Assembly: GCF_001509555.1 (NCBI RefSeq)
Contig: NZ_LMAS01000016.1
Location: forward strand, 1 to 64,000
Length of the DNA stretch: 64,000 nt
Source: Bacillus sp. FJAT-29937
GTDB taxonomy: Bacteria; Bacillota; Bacilli; Bacillales; Cytobacillaceae
Reading direction: 5' to 3'
In this document: positions 8,066-14,863 of the stretch, piece by piece
Layout of the letters: each line of letters starts with the position of its first letter
Position numbering within the stretch: position 1 is the first letter of the stretch
Notes under the pieces: model-generated
What the model was told of the DNA's origin: nothing
What the model saw: the letters and a program-made list of their open reading frames with translations, nothing else
Databases searched by the model: none
Program-made: the position numbers and the translations under genes

Positions 8066-9061
8066 TTATTTCGATACAAAGCTTCCGTTAAGGACGTCTT
8101 CTGCTTTCGGCTCTTTATCAATCAATTTTTGCTCTAAATAAAACTTGATAGCATTTTCTGTCGATTGATAGATAGCCCCTTTACTGCTTTCTGAGCCAAA
8201 TAGTTTTTCATTATCTTCTTTTGTCATGAATTTCAGGCCTGTTTCTGTTGCTTCAAATTCAGCTACATCAATGTTTAAGCCTTTCGCCATCACTTCATTC
8301 GCATCTTTTTTATTCTCTTTCCAATAATCCATTGCTTCTCCCATTGCCTTCACAAAAGCCTTTACATCTTCAGGACGATTTTTAATAATATCCTCTTTAA
8401 AGCTAATCGTATCAACGATAATACCCGGCAGATCTTTAGTCGTTAATAAGACTTTTCCGTTCGCTTCTGCCCCTTTTGTTAACCAAGGCTCCCACGTTAC
8501 AGCTGCATCCACTTTGCCCGCTGCAAACGCAGCACCAGCATCCCCTGCAGACATTTGTACGACTTCAATATCACTTTCCGTTAATCCCCCTTGCTTCAGC
8601 GCTGTTAAAGCAAGCATGTGGCTTGTGGAACCCACTTCAAATGCTACTTGTTTGCCTTTTAAGTCTTTCACATCTTGAATGTCGTTTTTTACAAGGATTC
8701 CATCTCCGCCATATGAATCATCCAATAACCATACGACTTGTACAGGAATGTCTGAAGCTGCTAATGTTACTTGCACATCTAATGCCGTTGCCATACCATC
8801 AATTTTTCCGCCTGCTAATGCTTGTTTCCGTTCTCCCAATCCTTCAATAATGGAAAGCTCAACATCAACACCGTTCTTTTCAAAAAAGCCCTTTTCTTTT
8901 GCCAAAAATAGCGGTCCATATCCTGTCCAAGTCGGAAGGGTTACTCTTAACGGCTGCGAGGACTTTTCACTGCCAGCCTTATTCGCTGCTTCTTCCTTTC
9001 CACAGGCAGCTAATGCGATTAGCAGCATAAATGAACATATTAACATCAACCATTTCTTCAT
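8066..9061 (-). CDS. ABC transporter substrate-binding lipoprotein, SsuA/NMT1-like
   Basis: A 331-residue lipoprotein with signal peptide and lipobox LAAC (Cys20). The periplasmic-binding fold of the NMT1/THI5-like type shows TWTGYGPLFLAKEKGFF near the start of the mature protein and VTWEPWL in the middle. Such proteins bind sulfonates, taurine, nitrate, thiamine precursors or related small molecules. The ATG at 9061 is seven bases from AGGGGGA; an adjacent TTG at 9064 is possible. It is the first gene after the sigma-54 promoter. The ligand is unknown; the aminotransferase in the operon suggests an amino compound. Confidence 0.92.
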   Translation of the reverse strand: MKKWLMLICSFMLLIALAACGKEEAANKAGSEKSSQPLRVTLPTWTGYGPLFLAKEKGFFEKNGVDVELSIIEGLGERKQALAGGKIDGMATALDVQVTLAASDIPVQVVWLLDDSYGGDGILVKNDIQDVKDLKGKQVAFEVGSTSHMLALTALKQGGLTESDIEVVQMSAGDAGAAFAAGKVDAAVTWEPWLTKGAEANGKVLLTTKDLPGIIVDTISFKEDIIKNRPEDVKAFVKAMGEAMDYWKENKKDANEVMAKGLNIDVAEFEATETGLKFMTKEDNEKLFGSESSKGAIYQSTENAIKFYLEQKLIDKEPKAEDVLNGSFVSK

Positions 9062-9111
9062 CAAACTTCCCCCTCTTTTTAGAAAAAAAATGTTTTTCTA
9101 CTAAATTACTC

Positions 9112-9127
9112 TGCAAGAATTGTGCCA
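9112..9127 (-). promoter_or_regulatory. sigma-54 (-24/-12) promoter
   Basis: The minus strand reads TGGCACAATTCTTGCA: TGGCAC (9122-9127), five bases, TTGCA (9112-9116), a full match to the sigma-54 core consensus with invariant GG and GC at correct spacing. It lies 51 bp upstream of the binding-protein ATG and four bases after the stop codon of a sigma-54 activator gene. SigL is the Bacillus sigma-54. Confidence 0.93.
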
Positions 9128-9130
9128 TCT

Positions 9131-10507
9131 TTATTTAATTCTGTGTTTTTTGATTTTTCTAACGATGGATGGCTGACTTACGCCTAACGCCTTAGCCATT
9201 TGCGTTGTCGTTTTATAACGCTGTCTTGCATTAATAAGTACTTGCTTTTCCACACTTTCCAGAATCTCAGTCAATGACCGATTTCTGTCATCAAAGGATG
9301 AGACATCTGGGACTGATTTTCTGTATTGATGGGGGAGGTTTTCCATCTCAATCAGGTGTTTAGATGAGGTCACCACAAGCCTTTCCATTAAATTGATCAA
9401 CTCTCGTACATTTCCTCTCCATTCATGGGACAACAAGACATGAATAACGCCTTCATCCAAACTTCGCGGACGATTATACTTTTCCGAAAAAAACTTAAGA
9501 AAATAATCAATTAAAGGAATAATATCGGTCTGCCGCTTCCTTAAAGGTGGAATGATAATTGGAACAACATTTAACCGGAAGAAAAGGTCCTTTCTAAACG
9601 TTCCGGTTTCCACAGCTTCCTCTAAATTTCGATTCGTTGCTGCCAGCAATCGAAAATCTGCGGTTCGCATTTTTGTACCGCCAACACGGTAAAACTGCTT
9701 CTCTTGGATGAACTTGAGTATTTTTACTTGGTTGGCTAGTGACAGCTCACCTATCTCGTCTAAAAACAGCGTTCCACCATCTGCAAGCTCTGCCAGCCCT
9801 AGCTTTCCTTTCGTATTTGCACCAGTGAAAGCACCTGATTCATACCCAAAAAACTCTGCCTCAAAAAGCGACTCCGGAATTGCCCCGCAATTCACTTCAA
9901 TAAAGGGCCCTTTGTTTCGATTACTCTTTTTATGAATAAAACTGGCAATGTGAGATTTCCCCACTCCTGATTCACCGAGAAGCAGCACATTTACATCAAT
10001 TTCAGCCACCTGCAAGGCTAAGTGAAGAACCTTTTTCATTTCGTCACATGTAGCAATCATGCCGTCTGTGTAATGAAGGTTGCGAAGGATCTCAAGCTCC
10101 CCCTTCACTCTCTCCATTTCGTCTTCCATATCCGTTAAGTACTTCTTCATATTAAGCAGTTCTGTCACATCATGAGAATAACTAACAATCCGAACAAGCT
10201 TATTATTCGGGTCAAAAACGGGAATGCCTGTAACAAGCAGCTTCTTCCCTTCCATCGTTGTTTGGACAAACGTAATTTTCTTCTTTTCTTTAATAACCAT
10301 TGGTGTTAAAAGCGGGGTAAATACCCCCTCTTTTTCTAGATCATATACCGATCGGCCGACCATTTCATTTGACTTCATATTGTATATGGCTTCCGTTGCT
10401 TCACTAACCTTTAAGATCATTCCATCAGTATCTGTTACTAAAATGTCATCTCGCAAGGAGTGAAGAATCGCTTCATTTTCATTCCAAACTTTTTTTTCCT
10501 CAGTCAA
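9131..10507 (-). CDS. sigma-54-dependent transcriptional activator (PAS-AAA-HTH)
   Basis: A 458-residue bacterial enhancer-binding protein. An N-terminal PAS-like sensor (about 10-115) leads through a coiled linker to the AAA+ domain with Walker A GESGVGKS (178-185), the sigma-54 contact loop GAFTGA (225-230) and Walker B TLFLDE (246-251). The C-terminal helix-turn-helix is TTTQMAKALGVSQPSIVRKI. This is RocR/BkdR-like architecture with a PAS input instead of a receiver. The start is a TTG at 10505-10507 with GAGGGGGA upstream. It sits directly upstream of the perfect sigma-54 promoter, so it very probably controls the importer-aminotransferase operon. The inducer is unknown. Confidence 0.93.
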   Translation of the reverse strand: MTEEKKVWNENEAILHSLRDDILVTDTDGMILKVSEATEAIYNMKSNEMVGRSVYDLEKEGVFTPLLTPMVIKEKKKITFVQTTMEGKKLLVTGIPVFDPNNKLVRIVSYSHDVTELLNMKKYLTDMEDEMERVKGELEILRNLHYTDGMIATCDEMKKVLHLALQVAEIDVNVLLLGESGVGKSHIASFIHKKSNRNKGPFIEVNCGAIPESLFEAEFFGYESGAFTGANTKGKLGLAELADGGTLFLDEIGELSLANQVKILKFIQEKQFYRVGGTKMRTADFRLLAATNRNLEEAVETGTFRKDLFFRLNVVPIIIPPLRKRQTDIIPLIDYFLKFFSEKYNRPRSLDEGVIHVLLSHEWRGNVRELINLMERLVVTSSKHLIEMENLPHQYRKSVPDVSSFDDRNRSLTEILESVEKQVLINARQRYKTTTQMAKALGVSQPSIVRKIKKHRIK

Positions 10508-10581
10508 AACTAGTTCCCCCTCTACTGCTCAAGAATTATTTAAAAATGAATAATTTTCAAATAAATATGCTTTATTATCTA

Positions 10582-10590
10582 GTTATACCA
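10582..10590 (-). promoter_or_regulatory. possible extended -10 promoter of the activator gene
   Basis: The minus strand reads TGGTATAAC, an extended -10 (TGnTATAAC), about 75 bp upstream of the activator start; no good -35 is seen. The AT-rich leader also holds TGAATAATTTTCA, a TGAA-N5-TTCA inverted repeat that could be an operator. Weak evidence. Confidence 0.35.
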
Positions 10591-10665
10591 AAAGATGAAA
10601 TGTTTTTATACAATTTTGAATAATTTATTTATTTTTGAATAGGATTTCTTCGGAATCTGCCATTT

Positions 10666-10703
10666 AAACAATAAAAGACCCTCAGCCAATTAGGTTGAGA
10701 GTC
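10666..10703 (-). terminator. terminator after ybaK
   Basis: On the minus strand GACTCTCAACC (10693-10703) pairs with GGCTGAGGGTC (10677-10687), with two G-U type pairs and a five-base loop, followed by TTTTATTGTTT. It separates ybaK from the sigma-54 activator gene. Confidence 0.85.
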
Positions 10704-10768
10704 ATTGAAATGACAATATTAACAAAGGGAACGGACGCCTATTTTTATAAAGGGTTAGGCAGAAATCT

Positions 10769-11212
10769 TTAATGAAGCCTTAATCTATGTCTTTTTTCTC
10801 CTTTATCAAAACCTTCCATCCACCAGTATAATACGTATTGCTCGCATAAATAGTAGAGGGATTCACTCATTACCCCTTCTTCCCCGTGCCCCCAATACAG
10901 CAGGAAATGGTATAAAGTATCAACCAAATGCTTTTCTTCTTGCCTGCAGCGGTATCTTACATCCTCTGCGCTTTCACCGTAATATCCAAACCGGCTAAAA
11001 TGCGCTCCTAATAAATACGCTTCAATGGCCACATCATAGCAGGCTTCTTCTATTCCATTATTCATCAGCAAGCCGTTCATAAATCGTGAGGAACCAAAAT
11101 GCTGCTGCACCTTTTCCTTTAGAGCTTTTATCGAAATTTCACGCAACACGGATTTTTCATATTTAATTTGTTTTTCCCTTTTCTTTTCTACAAAGGTTGT
11201 AATTACATTCAT
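10769..11212 (-). CDS. ybaK: conserved protein YbaK (DUF2521)
   Basis: A 147-residue soluble protein matching YbaK of the rpsI-cwlD region of Bacillus. It has a basic N terminus (KKREKQIKYEKSVLREIS) and a C-terminal part rich in aromatic residues (YHFLLYWGHGEEG, YCEQYVLYWWMEGF). GAGGTGAG lies five bases before the ATG. There is no signal peptide or known catalytic motif, and the function is unknown to me. In B. subtilis it directly precedes cwlD and may be co-transcribed with it; here a terminator and a sigma-54 cluster separate the two. Confidence 0.85.
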   Translation of the reverse strand: MNVITTFVEKKREKQIKYEKSVLREISIKALKEKVQQHFGSSRFMNGLLMNNGIEEACYDVAIEAYLLGAHFSRFGYYGESAEDVRYRCRQEEKHLVDTLYHFLLYWGHGEEGVMSESLYYLCEQYVLYWWMEGFDKGEKRHRLRLH

Positions 11213-11382
11213 ACAGTCTCACCTCTTAGAAATAGTCTTTAACTCCGCAAGGAGAGACATACAAAAAGGCCAACTGCCAATTTTTAATAAAAACCTCAGA
11301 ATTTTCTTGAGCCTTGTTACTCCTATTTAAATTCTCGCGAATGGGAAGCCTAATACCATCAAAAGAAGATGGAGGGTTTGCT

Positions 11383-12318
11383 TTGATTAGAAAGTTTTTT
11401 TTGCGAATGATCATTTTGTTGCTAGGGATTTTTATCATTCCGTATAATGCCAGTGCTGATTATGGAGTCACAACTTCCGCCAAAATAAATGAGGAAAATC
11501 AACTTTATAGGGAAATTAAAATGTATAGTGATCAACATAATATAAAGCCAATTGATGCAAGAGTCGACCGGATTTGGAAAGCGATACCTGGATACAACGG
11601 CCTGAGCGTAGATATTGAAGCCAGTTATAAAAAGATGAAAGCAAGCGGTGTATTTAATAAAAACGATATTGTTTTTAAGGAAATATCGCCAAATGTCCAT
11701 TTAGATAGTTTGGGGCCGCATCCGATTTATAGAGGTAATCCTGAGAAGCCGATGGTAGCTTTTTTAATTAATGTGGCCTGGGGAAATGAATACATTCCGG
11801 GAATGCTGGATGTTTTAAATAAACATCAAATAAAGACCACGTTTTTTTTCGATGGAAGTTGGGTTAAAAAGAATCCTGGTCTAGCCAAGTCGATTAAGGA
11901 TGCCGGTCATGAGATTGGCAACCACGCCTATAGCCATCCGAATCTACAGCAGCGGTCTGAGGCAGAAACGGTGATGGAGCTGAAAAAGACGAATGATGTC
12001 ATTAGAGAAACCCTCGGCATCACACCAGTTTGGTTTGCTCCGCCAAGCGGAAGCTTTAATCAAGTCACGATTCAAGTTGCTAAACGACTTAATATGAAAA
12101 CCATTCTCTGGACAGTCGATACGGTCGATTGGAAAAAACCGCCTGCTTCCGAAATGGTGAGAAGAGTTGTGTCAAAGGTAGAGAATGGAACAATGATTCT
12201 TATGCATCCTACAAAGCCGACTGCCGAAGGATTGGAGACCATGATAACTGAGATTAAAGCGAAAGGGTACAAACTCGGTACCGTGAGCGAGCTGATGAGC
12301 GAAAAGCGTGTTGATTAG
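11383..12318 (+). CDS. ylxY: YlxY-like polysaccharide deacetylase family protein
   Basis: A 311-residue exported protein with signal peptide, probable cleavage after NASA (about residue 25), and a NodB domain closely resembling B. subtilis YlxY (KPMVAFLINVAWGNEY). The zinc-binding region GNHAYSHPN is kept, as are FAPPSGSF, WTVDTVDW and MILMHPT. The Asp-Asp of the usual TFDDG motif is replaced by LINVAWG, so activity is doubtful. The start is the TTG at 11383, six bases after GGAGGG. ylxY is elsewhere in the B. subtilis chromosome, so this copy is either moved or a paralogue. It is on the opposite strand to its neighbours. Confidence 0.88.
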   Translation: MIRKFFLRMIILLLGIFIIPYNASADYGVTTSAKINEENQLYREIKMYSDQHNIKPIDARVDRIWKAIPGYNGLSVDIEASYKKMKASGVFNKNDIVFKEISPNVHLDSLGPHPIYRGNPEKPMVAFLINVAWGNEYIPGMLDVLNKHQIKTTFFFDGSWVKKNPGLAKSIKDAGHEIGNHAYSHPNLQQRSEAETVMELKKTNDVIRETLGITPVWFAPPSGSFNQVTIQVAKRLNMKTILWTVDTVDWKKPPASEMVRRVVSKVENGTMILMHPTKPTAEGLETMITEIKAKGYKLGTVSELMSEKRVD

Positions 12319-12331
12319 TAAGTAAGCCGGA

Positions 12332-12377
12332 AAAGCCCTAGGGACCTCTAGTTTAGCTATAGGGTGCCTGGGGCTTT
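12332..12377 (+). terminator. probable terminator after the ylxY-like gene
   Basis: AAAGCCCTAGGGACC can pair with GGTGCCTGGGGCTTT around an internal loop, giving a long imperfect hairpin 14 bases after the stop codon. The T tract is short, so efficiency is uncertain. Confidence 0.6.
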
Positions 12378-12403
12378 GATATTCATATCTGTCAAAAACG
12401 GCC

Positions 12404-12897
12404 AAACGAGCGTCATGAACTCTTCATGGTACATGTTTTTTGCTGTACCCTTGCGAAACGAGCATCATGAACTTTTCATAGTGCGCGTTTTCTTCTGTTC
12501 CCTTGCAAAACGGGACTCATGAACTCTTCATAGTGTGCGTTTTCTGCTGTACCCTTGCGAAACGATCTTCATGAACCCTTTATAGTACGTGTTTTTTGCT
12601 GTACCCTTGTAAAACGAGACTCATAAACTCTTCATGGTACGTGTTTTTTGCTGTACCCTTGCGAAACTAGCCTCATGAACCATTCATAGTACGTGTTTTT
12701 TGCTATACCCTTGCGAAACGAGACTCATGAACTCTTCAGGGTGCGTGTTTTTTGCTATACTCTTGTAAAACGAGCATCATGAACTCTTCATGGTGCGTAT
12801 TTTTTGCTATACCCTTGCAAAATCAACGTCATAAACACCTAACATTGTGTGTTTTCTGCTGTTCCCTTGCGAAATGAGCGTTAAAAACACCGATATC
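12404..12897. repeat. 52-bp tandem repeat array, nine complete units plus a degenerate tenth
   Basis: The repeat start (AAACGAG or close variant) falls at 12404, 12456, 12508, 12560, 12612, 12664, 12716, 12768, 12820 and 12872, always exactly 52 bp apart. Each unit has TCATGAACTCTTCAT, with an ATGAA/TTCAT inverted repeat, then GTGTTTTTTGCTGTACCCTTG. Units differ at many positions but contain no indels; the tenth decays after about 25 bases. 52 is not a multiple of three, so no repeat protein is encoded. The function is unknown; a protein-binding array or a neutral minisatellite are both possible. Confidence 0.95.
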
Positions 12898-12915
12898 ATT
12901 AATTACGAACATACG

Positions 12916-12944
12916 TTGCTGTACAATGAAAAATCTAATATAAT
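12916..12944 (+). promoter_or_regulatory. sigma-A promoter of ogt
   Basis: TTGCTG (12916-12921), a 17-nt spacer and a perfect TATAAT (12939-12944) lie just after the repeat array. The start site would be near 12951, giving a leader of about 140 nt before ogt. The -35 sequence TTGCTGTAC is identical to a segment present in many of the 52-bp repeats. Confidence 0.8.
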
Positions 12945-12950
12945 ATAAAT

Positions 12951-13090
12951 AATATAGGTAAGAGCGAAGAAAAAGTGAATCGCGAATGCTAAATCACGCA
13001 AGAATCCTACCCGTTTCCCATTATGACTGTAGGGCTTGCGACTTTAATCGTGGAAGCCTCAAATTAGCCAGTGAAGAAACGGAGGGAAAT
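12951..13090 (+). promoter_or_regulatory. structured ogt leader with loop complementary to the Shine-Dalgarno region
   Basis: A strong hairpin pairs CGCAAG-aat-CCTAC (12997-13010) with GTAGG-g-CTTGCG (13029-13040), giving 11 base pairs. Its apical loop contains CCGTTTCCC (13011-13019), which is complementary both to GAAACGG (13076-13082) and to GGGAAA (13084-13089), the bases around the ogt ribosome binding site. This would allow a pseudoknot that hides the start region. I recognise no known riboswitch consensus. The pairing is seen directly; the regulatory role is inferred. Confidence 0.5.
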
Positions 13091-13094
13091 GAAA

Positions 13095-13628
13095 ATGAGA
13101 TCAGAAAATAAACCAACACTTTATTGGTCCTTGCTAAAATATAAGCATTGGAACTTTTATATCGCTTCGACTTCTAAGGGGCTTGTGTTTGTCGGCTCAC
13201 AGGATAAACCATTCGAGGAATTATCTGAATGGGCTAATAAACGTTTTCCCGGAAGTACGCTTGTTGAAGATGGGGGTAAGCTCGAACCTTATACGGTTGA
13301 AATCACGGAGTATCTTGACGGAAAACGGCAAACCTTTACAGTCCCGTTTGATTACAATGGGACCCCCTTCCAGATGGCAGTCTGGAATGCACTTTGCGAG
13401 ATTCCGTATGGACAGACAAAGTCCTACTCTGACATAGCAAACGATATAAATAAACCAGCAGCAGTTCGTGCTGTCGGAACAGCCATCGGAGCCAACCCCG
13501 TTTTAATCACCGTTCCATGTCATCGTGTAGTAGGCAAAAACGGAGCGTTAACGGGCTATCGTGGTGGGTTAGAAATGAAGACAAAGCTTTTGGACCTTGA
13601 AAGACAGGGTTCATCCAGCAATAAATAA
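13095..13628 (+). CDS. ogt: methylated-DNA--[protein]-cysteine S-methyltransferase
   Basis: A 177-residue suicide repair protein that moves alkyl groups from O6-alkylguanine in DNA to its own cysteine. The active site is VPCHRVVG (acceptor Cys about 142), and the DNA-binding helix-turn-helix region reads IPYGQTKSYSDIA before it. The ATG at 13095 is eight bases after GGAGGG; the GTG at 13071 and ATG at 13089 are poorly spaced. It is a plus-strand gene between the 52-bp repeats and rpsI, with its own promoter and terminator. The length is usual for Ogt. A role in spontaneous or induced alkylation repair is expected; no Ada-type fusion is present. Confidence 0.93.
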   Translation: MRSENKPTLYWSLLKYKHWNFYIASTSKGLVFVGSQDKPFEELSEWANKRFPGSTLVEDGGKLEPYTVEITEYLDGKRQTFTVPFDYNGTPFQMAVWNALCEIPYGQTKSYSDIANDINKPAAVRAVGTAIGANPVLITVPCHRVVGKNGALTGYRGGLEMKTKLLDLERQGSSSNK

Positions 13629-13665
13629 AAATACTGTAAACGGGCTTTCCCCAGATAATGTAGAG

Positions 13666-13702
13666 ACAAACCCCATTTTTCGGAATAGGGGTTTGTTTTT
13701 TC
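13666..13702 (+). terminator. terminator after ogt
   Basis: The stem ACAAACCCC / GGGGTTTGT with an A/T-rich loop is followed by a run of T residues (to about 13701). It lies some 40 bp after the ogt stop and faces the rpsI terminator. Confidence 0.88.
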
Positions 13703-13725
13703 ACGACCAATTTAAGTCAACTACA

Positions 13726-13759
13726 CAAAAAAACTCCCAACCAATCGGTTGAGAGTTTT
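13726..13759 (-). terminator. terminator after rpsI
   Basis: On the minus strand AAAACTCTCAACC pairs with GGTTGGGAGTTTT around a four-base loop, then a T run. It ends the rplM-rpsI transcript. Confidence 0.9.
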
Positions 13760-13771
13760 GGAAACGTAAGA

Positions 13772-14164
13772 TTAACGTTTTGAGAACTGAGGTGCACGAC
13801 GAGCGCCTTTAAGACCGTATTTTTTACGTTCTTTCATACGAGCGTCACGAGTTAATAGTCCAGCAGCTTTAAGTGTTGGACGGTATTCTGGATCAGCTTG
13901 AAGTAACGCACGAGCGATACCGTGGCGGATTGCGCCAGCTTGACCAGTGTAACCTCCACCATTTACATTTACATGAACGTCATAGCTGCCTTGAGTTTCA
14001 GTAGCTGCTAACGGTTGGTTTACAACTGCACGTAAAGCAGCAAATGGGATATAATCTGTAATTTCACGACCATTGATAATAATTTTACCGTCGCCTGGAA
14101 CTAAACGAACTCGTGCAACGGAGCTCTTACGACGACCAGTGCCAATATATTGAACCTGTGCCAA
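13772..14164 (-). CDS. rpsI: 30S ribosomal protein S9
   Basis: S9, 130 residues, from [15 protein letters not shown] to the conserved C-terminal [11 protein letters not shown]. The extended basic tail of S9 reaches into the 30S P site and touches P-site tRNA. It follows rplM by 21 bp and shares its transcript, the standard L13-S9 pair. In B. subtilis ybaJ and ybaK follow; here ybaJ is not seen and the next downstream gene on this strand is ybaK, beyond ogt, the repeat array and the ylxY-like gene. Confidence 0.98.
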   Translation of the reverse strand: MAQVQYIGTGRRKSSVARVRLVPGDGKIIINGREITDYIPFAALRAVVNQPLAATETQGSYDVHVNVNGGGYTGQAGAIRHGIARALLQADPEYRPTLKAAGLLTRDARMKERKKYGLKGARRAPQFSKR

Positions 14165-14185
14165 GTTAATAACCTCCCCTATAAA

Positions 14186-14623
14186 TTATCCACGAAGTTC
14201 GTAAACTTCAGGTTGTTGTGCTTGGTGCTTATGTTCAGCGCCAGCATATACGTGTAATTTCTTGAACATTTGACGGCCAAGAGTGTTCTTTGGAAGCATG
14301 CCTTTAATAGCAAGCTCTAACATTCTCTCAGGAAATTTCGTACGCATTTCATTAGCATTTCTTTGTTTTAAACCACCTGGGTGGTTTGTGTGGCGGTAGT
14401 AAATTTTGTCATTTAATTTATTACCTGTTAATTCGATCTTTGCTGCATTAAGAATAATTACATGATCACCAGTATCAACATGTGGTGTAAAAGTTGGTTT
14501 ATGTTTACCACGTAGGATTGACGCAACTTCACTAGCAAGACGACCTAGAGTTTTGCCTTCTGCATCAATCACGTACCATTTACGCTCGATATTGTTTGCA
14601 TTCGCCATAAACGTTGTACGCAT
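14186..14623 (-). CDS. rplM: 50S ribosomal protein L13
   Basis: L13, 145 residues, an early-assembly 50S protein, with [16 protein letters not shown] at the N terminus and the family motif [11 protein letters not shown] near the C terminus. The ATG at 14623 ([11 protein letters not shown]) has AGGAGGG seven bases upstream. A longer in-frame reading from 14683 would translate the leader and is rejected. Its leader holds an L13-type structured element, so autoregulation by L13 is likely. Confidence 0.98.
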   Translation of the reverse strand: MRTTFMANANNIERKWYVIDAEGKTLGRLASEVASILRGKHKPTFTPHVDTGDHVIILNAAKIELTGNKLNDKIYYRHTNHPGGLKQRNANEMRTKFPERMLELAIKGMLPKNTLGRQMFKKLHVYAGAEHKHQAQQPEVYELRG

Positions 14624-14625
14624 TA

Positions 14626-14723
14626 TTTTCCCTCCTAAAAATTCAATCTTCATCATTTCATTGGTTTCATTTATCTTAGACACAATAAGTTCCGGGGCTT
14701 ATCGTGGTTTTAATAACAATACC
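14626..14723 (-). promoter_or_regulatory. L13 leader (probable L13 autoregulatory element)
   Basis: The untranslated leader between the rplM promoter and ATG has a hairpin CACGATAAG / CTTATTGTG (9 bp, one G-U) around CCCCGGAA. Bacillus rplM leaders carry a conserved L13-responsive structure at this place. I identify it by position and hairpin, not by a covariance search. Confidence 0.65.
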
Positions 14724-14729
14724 TTTGCT

Positions 14730-14758
14730 ATGATACACTTTTATACAGCTAATGTCAA
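14730..14758 (-). promoter_or_regulatory. sigma-A promoter of rplM-rpsI
   Basis: TTGACA (14753-14758), a 17-nt spacer and TATCAT (14730-14735) on the minus strand. The start site near 14723 gives a leader of about 100 nt. Confidence 0.88.
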
Positions 14759-14863
14759 TAAAATGTTACGCCAGGTTTAGTTGTTTTGAAATTTTTTTTA
14801 TCAAAAATCTGCATCACAACGGTACCAAGTGGATCATATGGTTTTCAGAAAATATTTTAGCTC

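Noticed and set aside
8476..9104. Plus-strand frames opposite the substrate-binding lipoprotein gene
   Set aside because: They mirror codons of a clear lipoprotein gene and have no family features or start signals.
12404..12897. The 52-bp array as a CRISPR array
   Set aside because: There are no unique spacers between repeats; the units are contiguous and vary throughout, and no cas genes lie nearby.
13023..13067. A 14-codon ATG-to-TAG frame inside the ogt leader as a leader peptide
   Set aside because: No Shine-Dalgarno precedes the ATG and the frame lies within the strong hairpin; I prefer a structural role.
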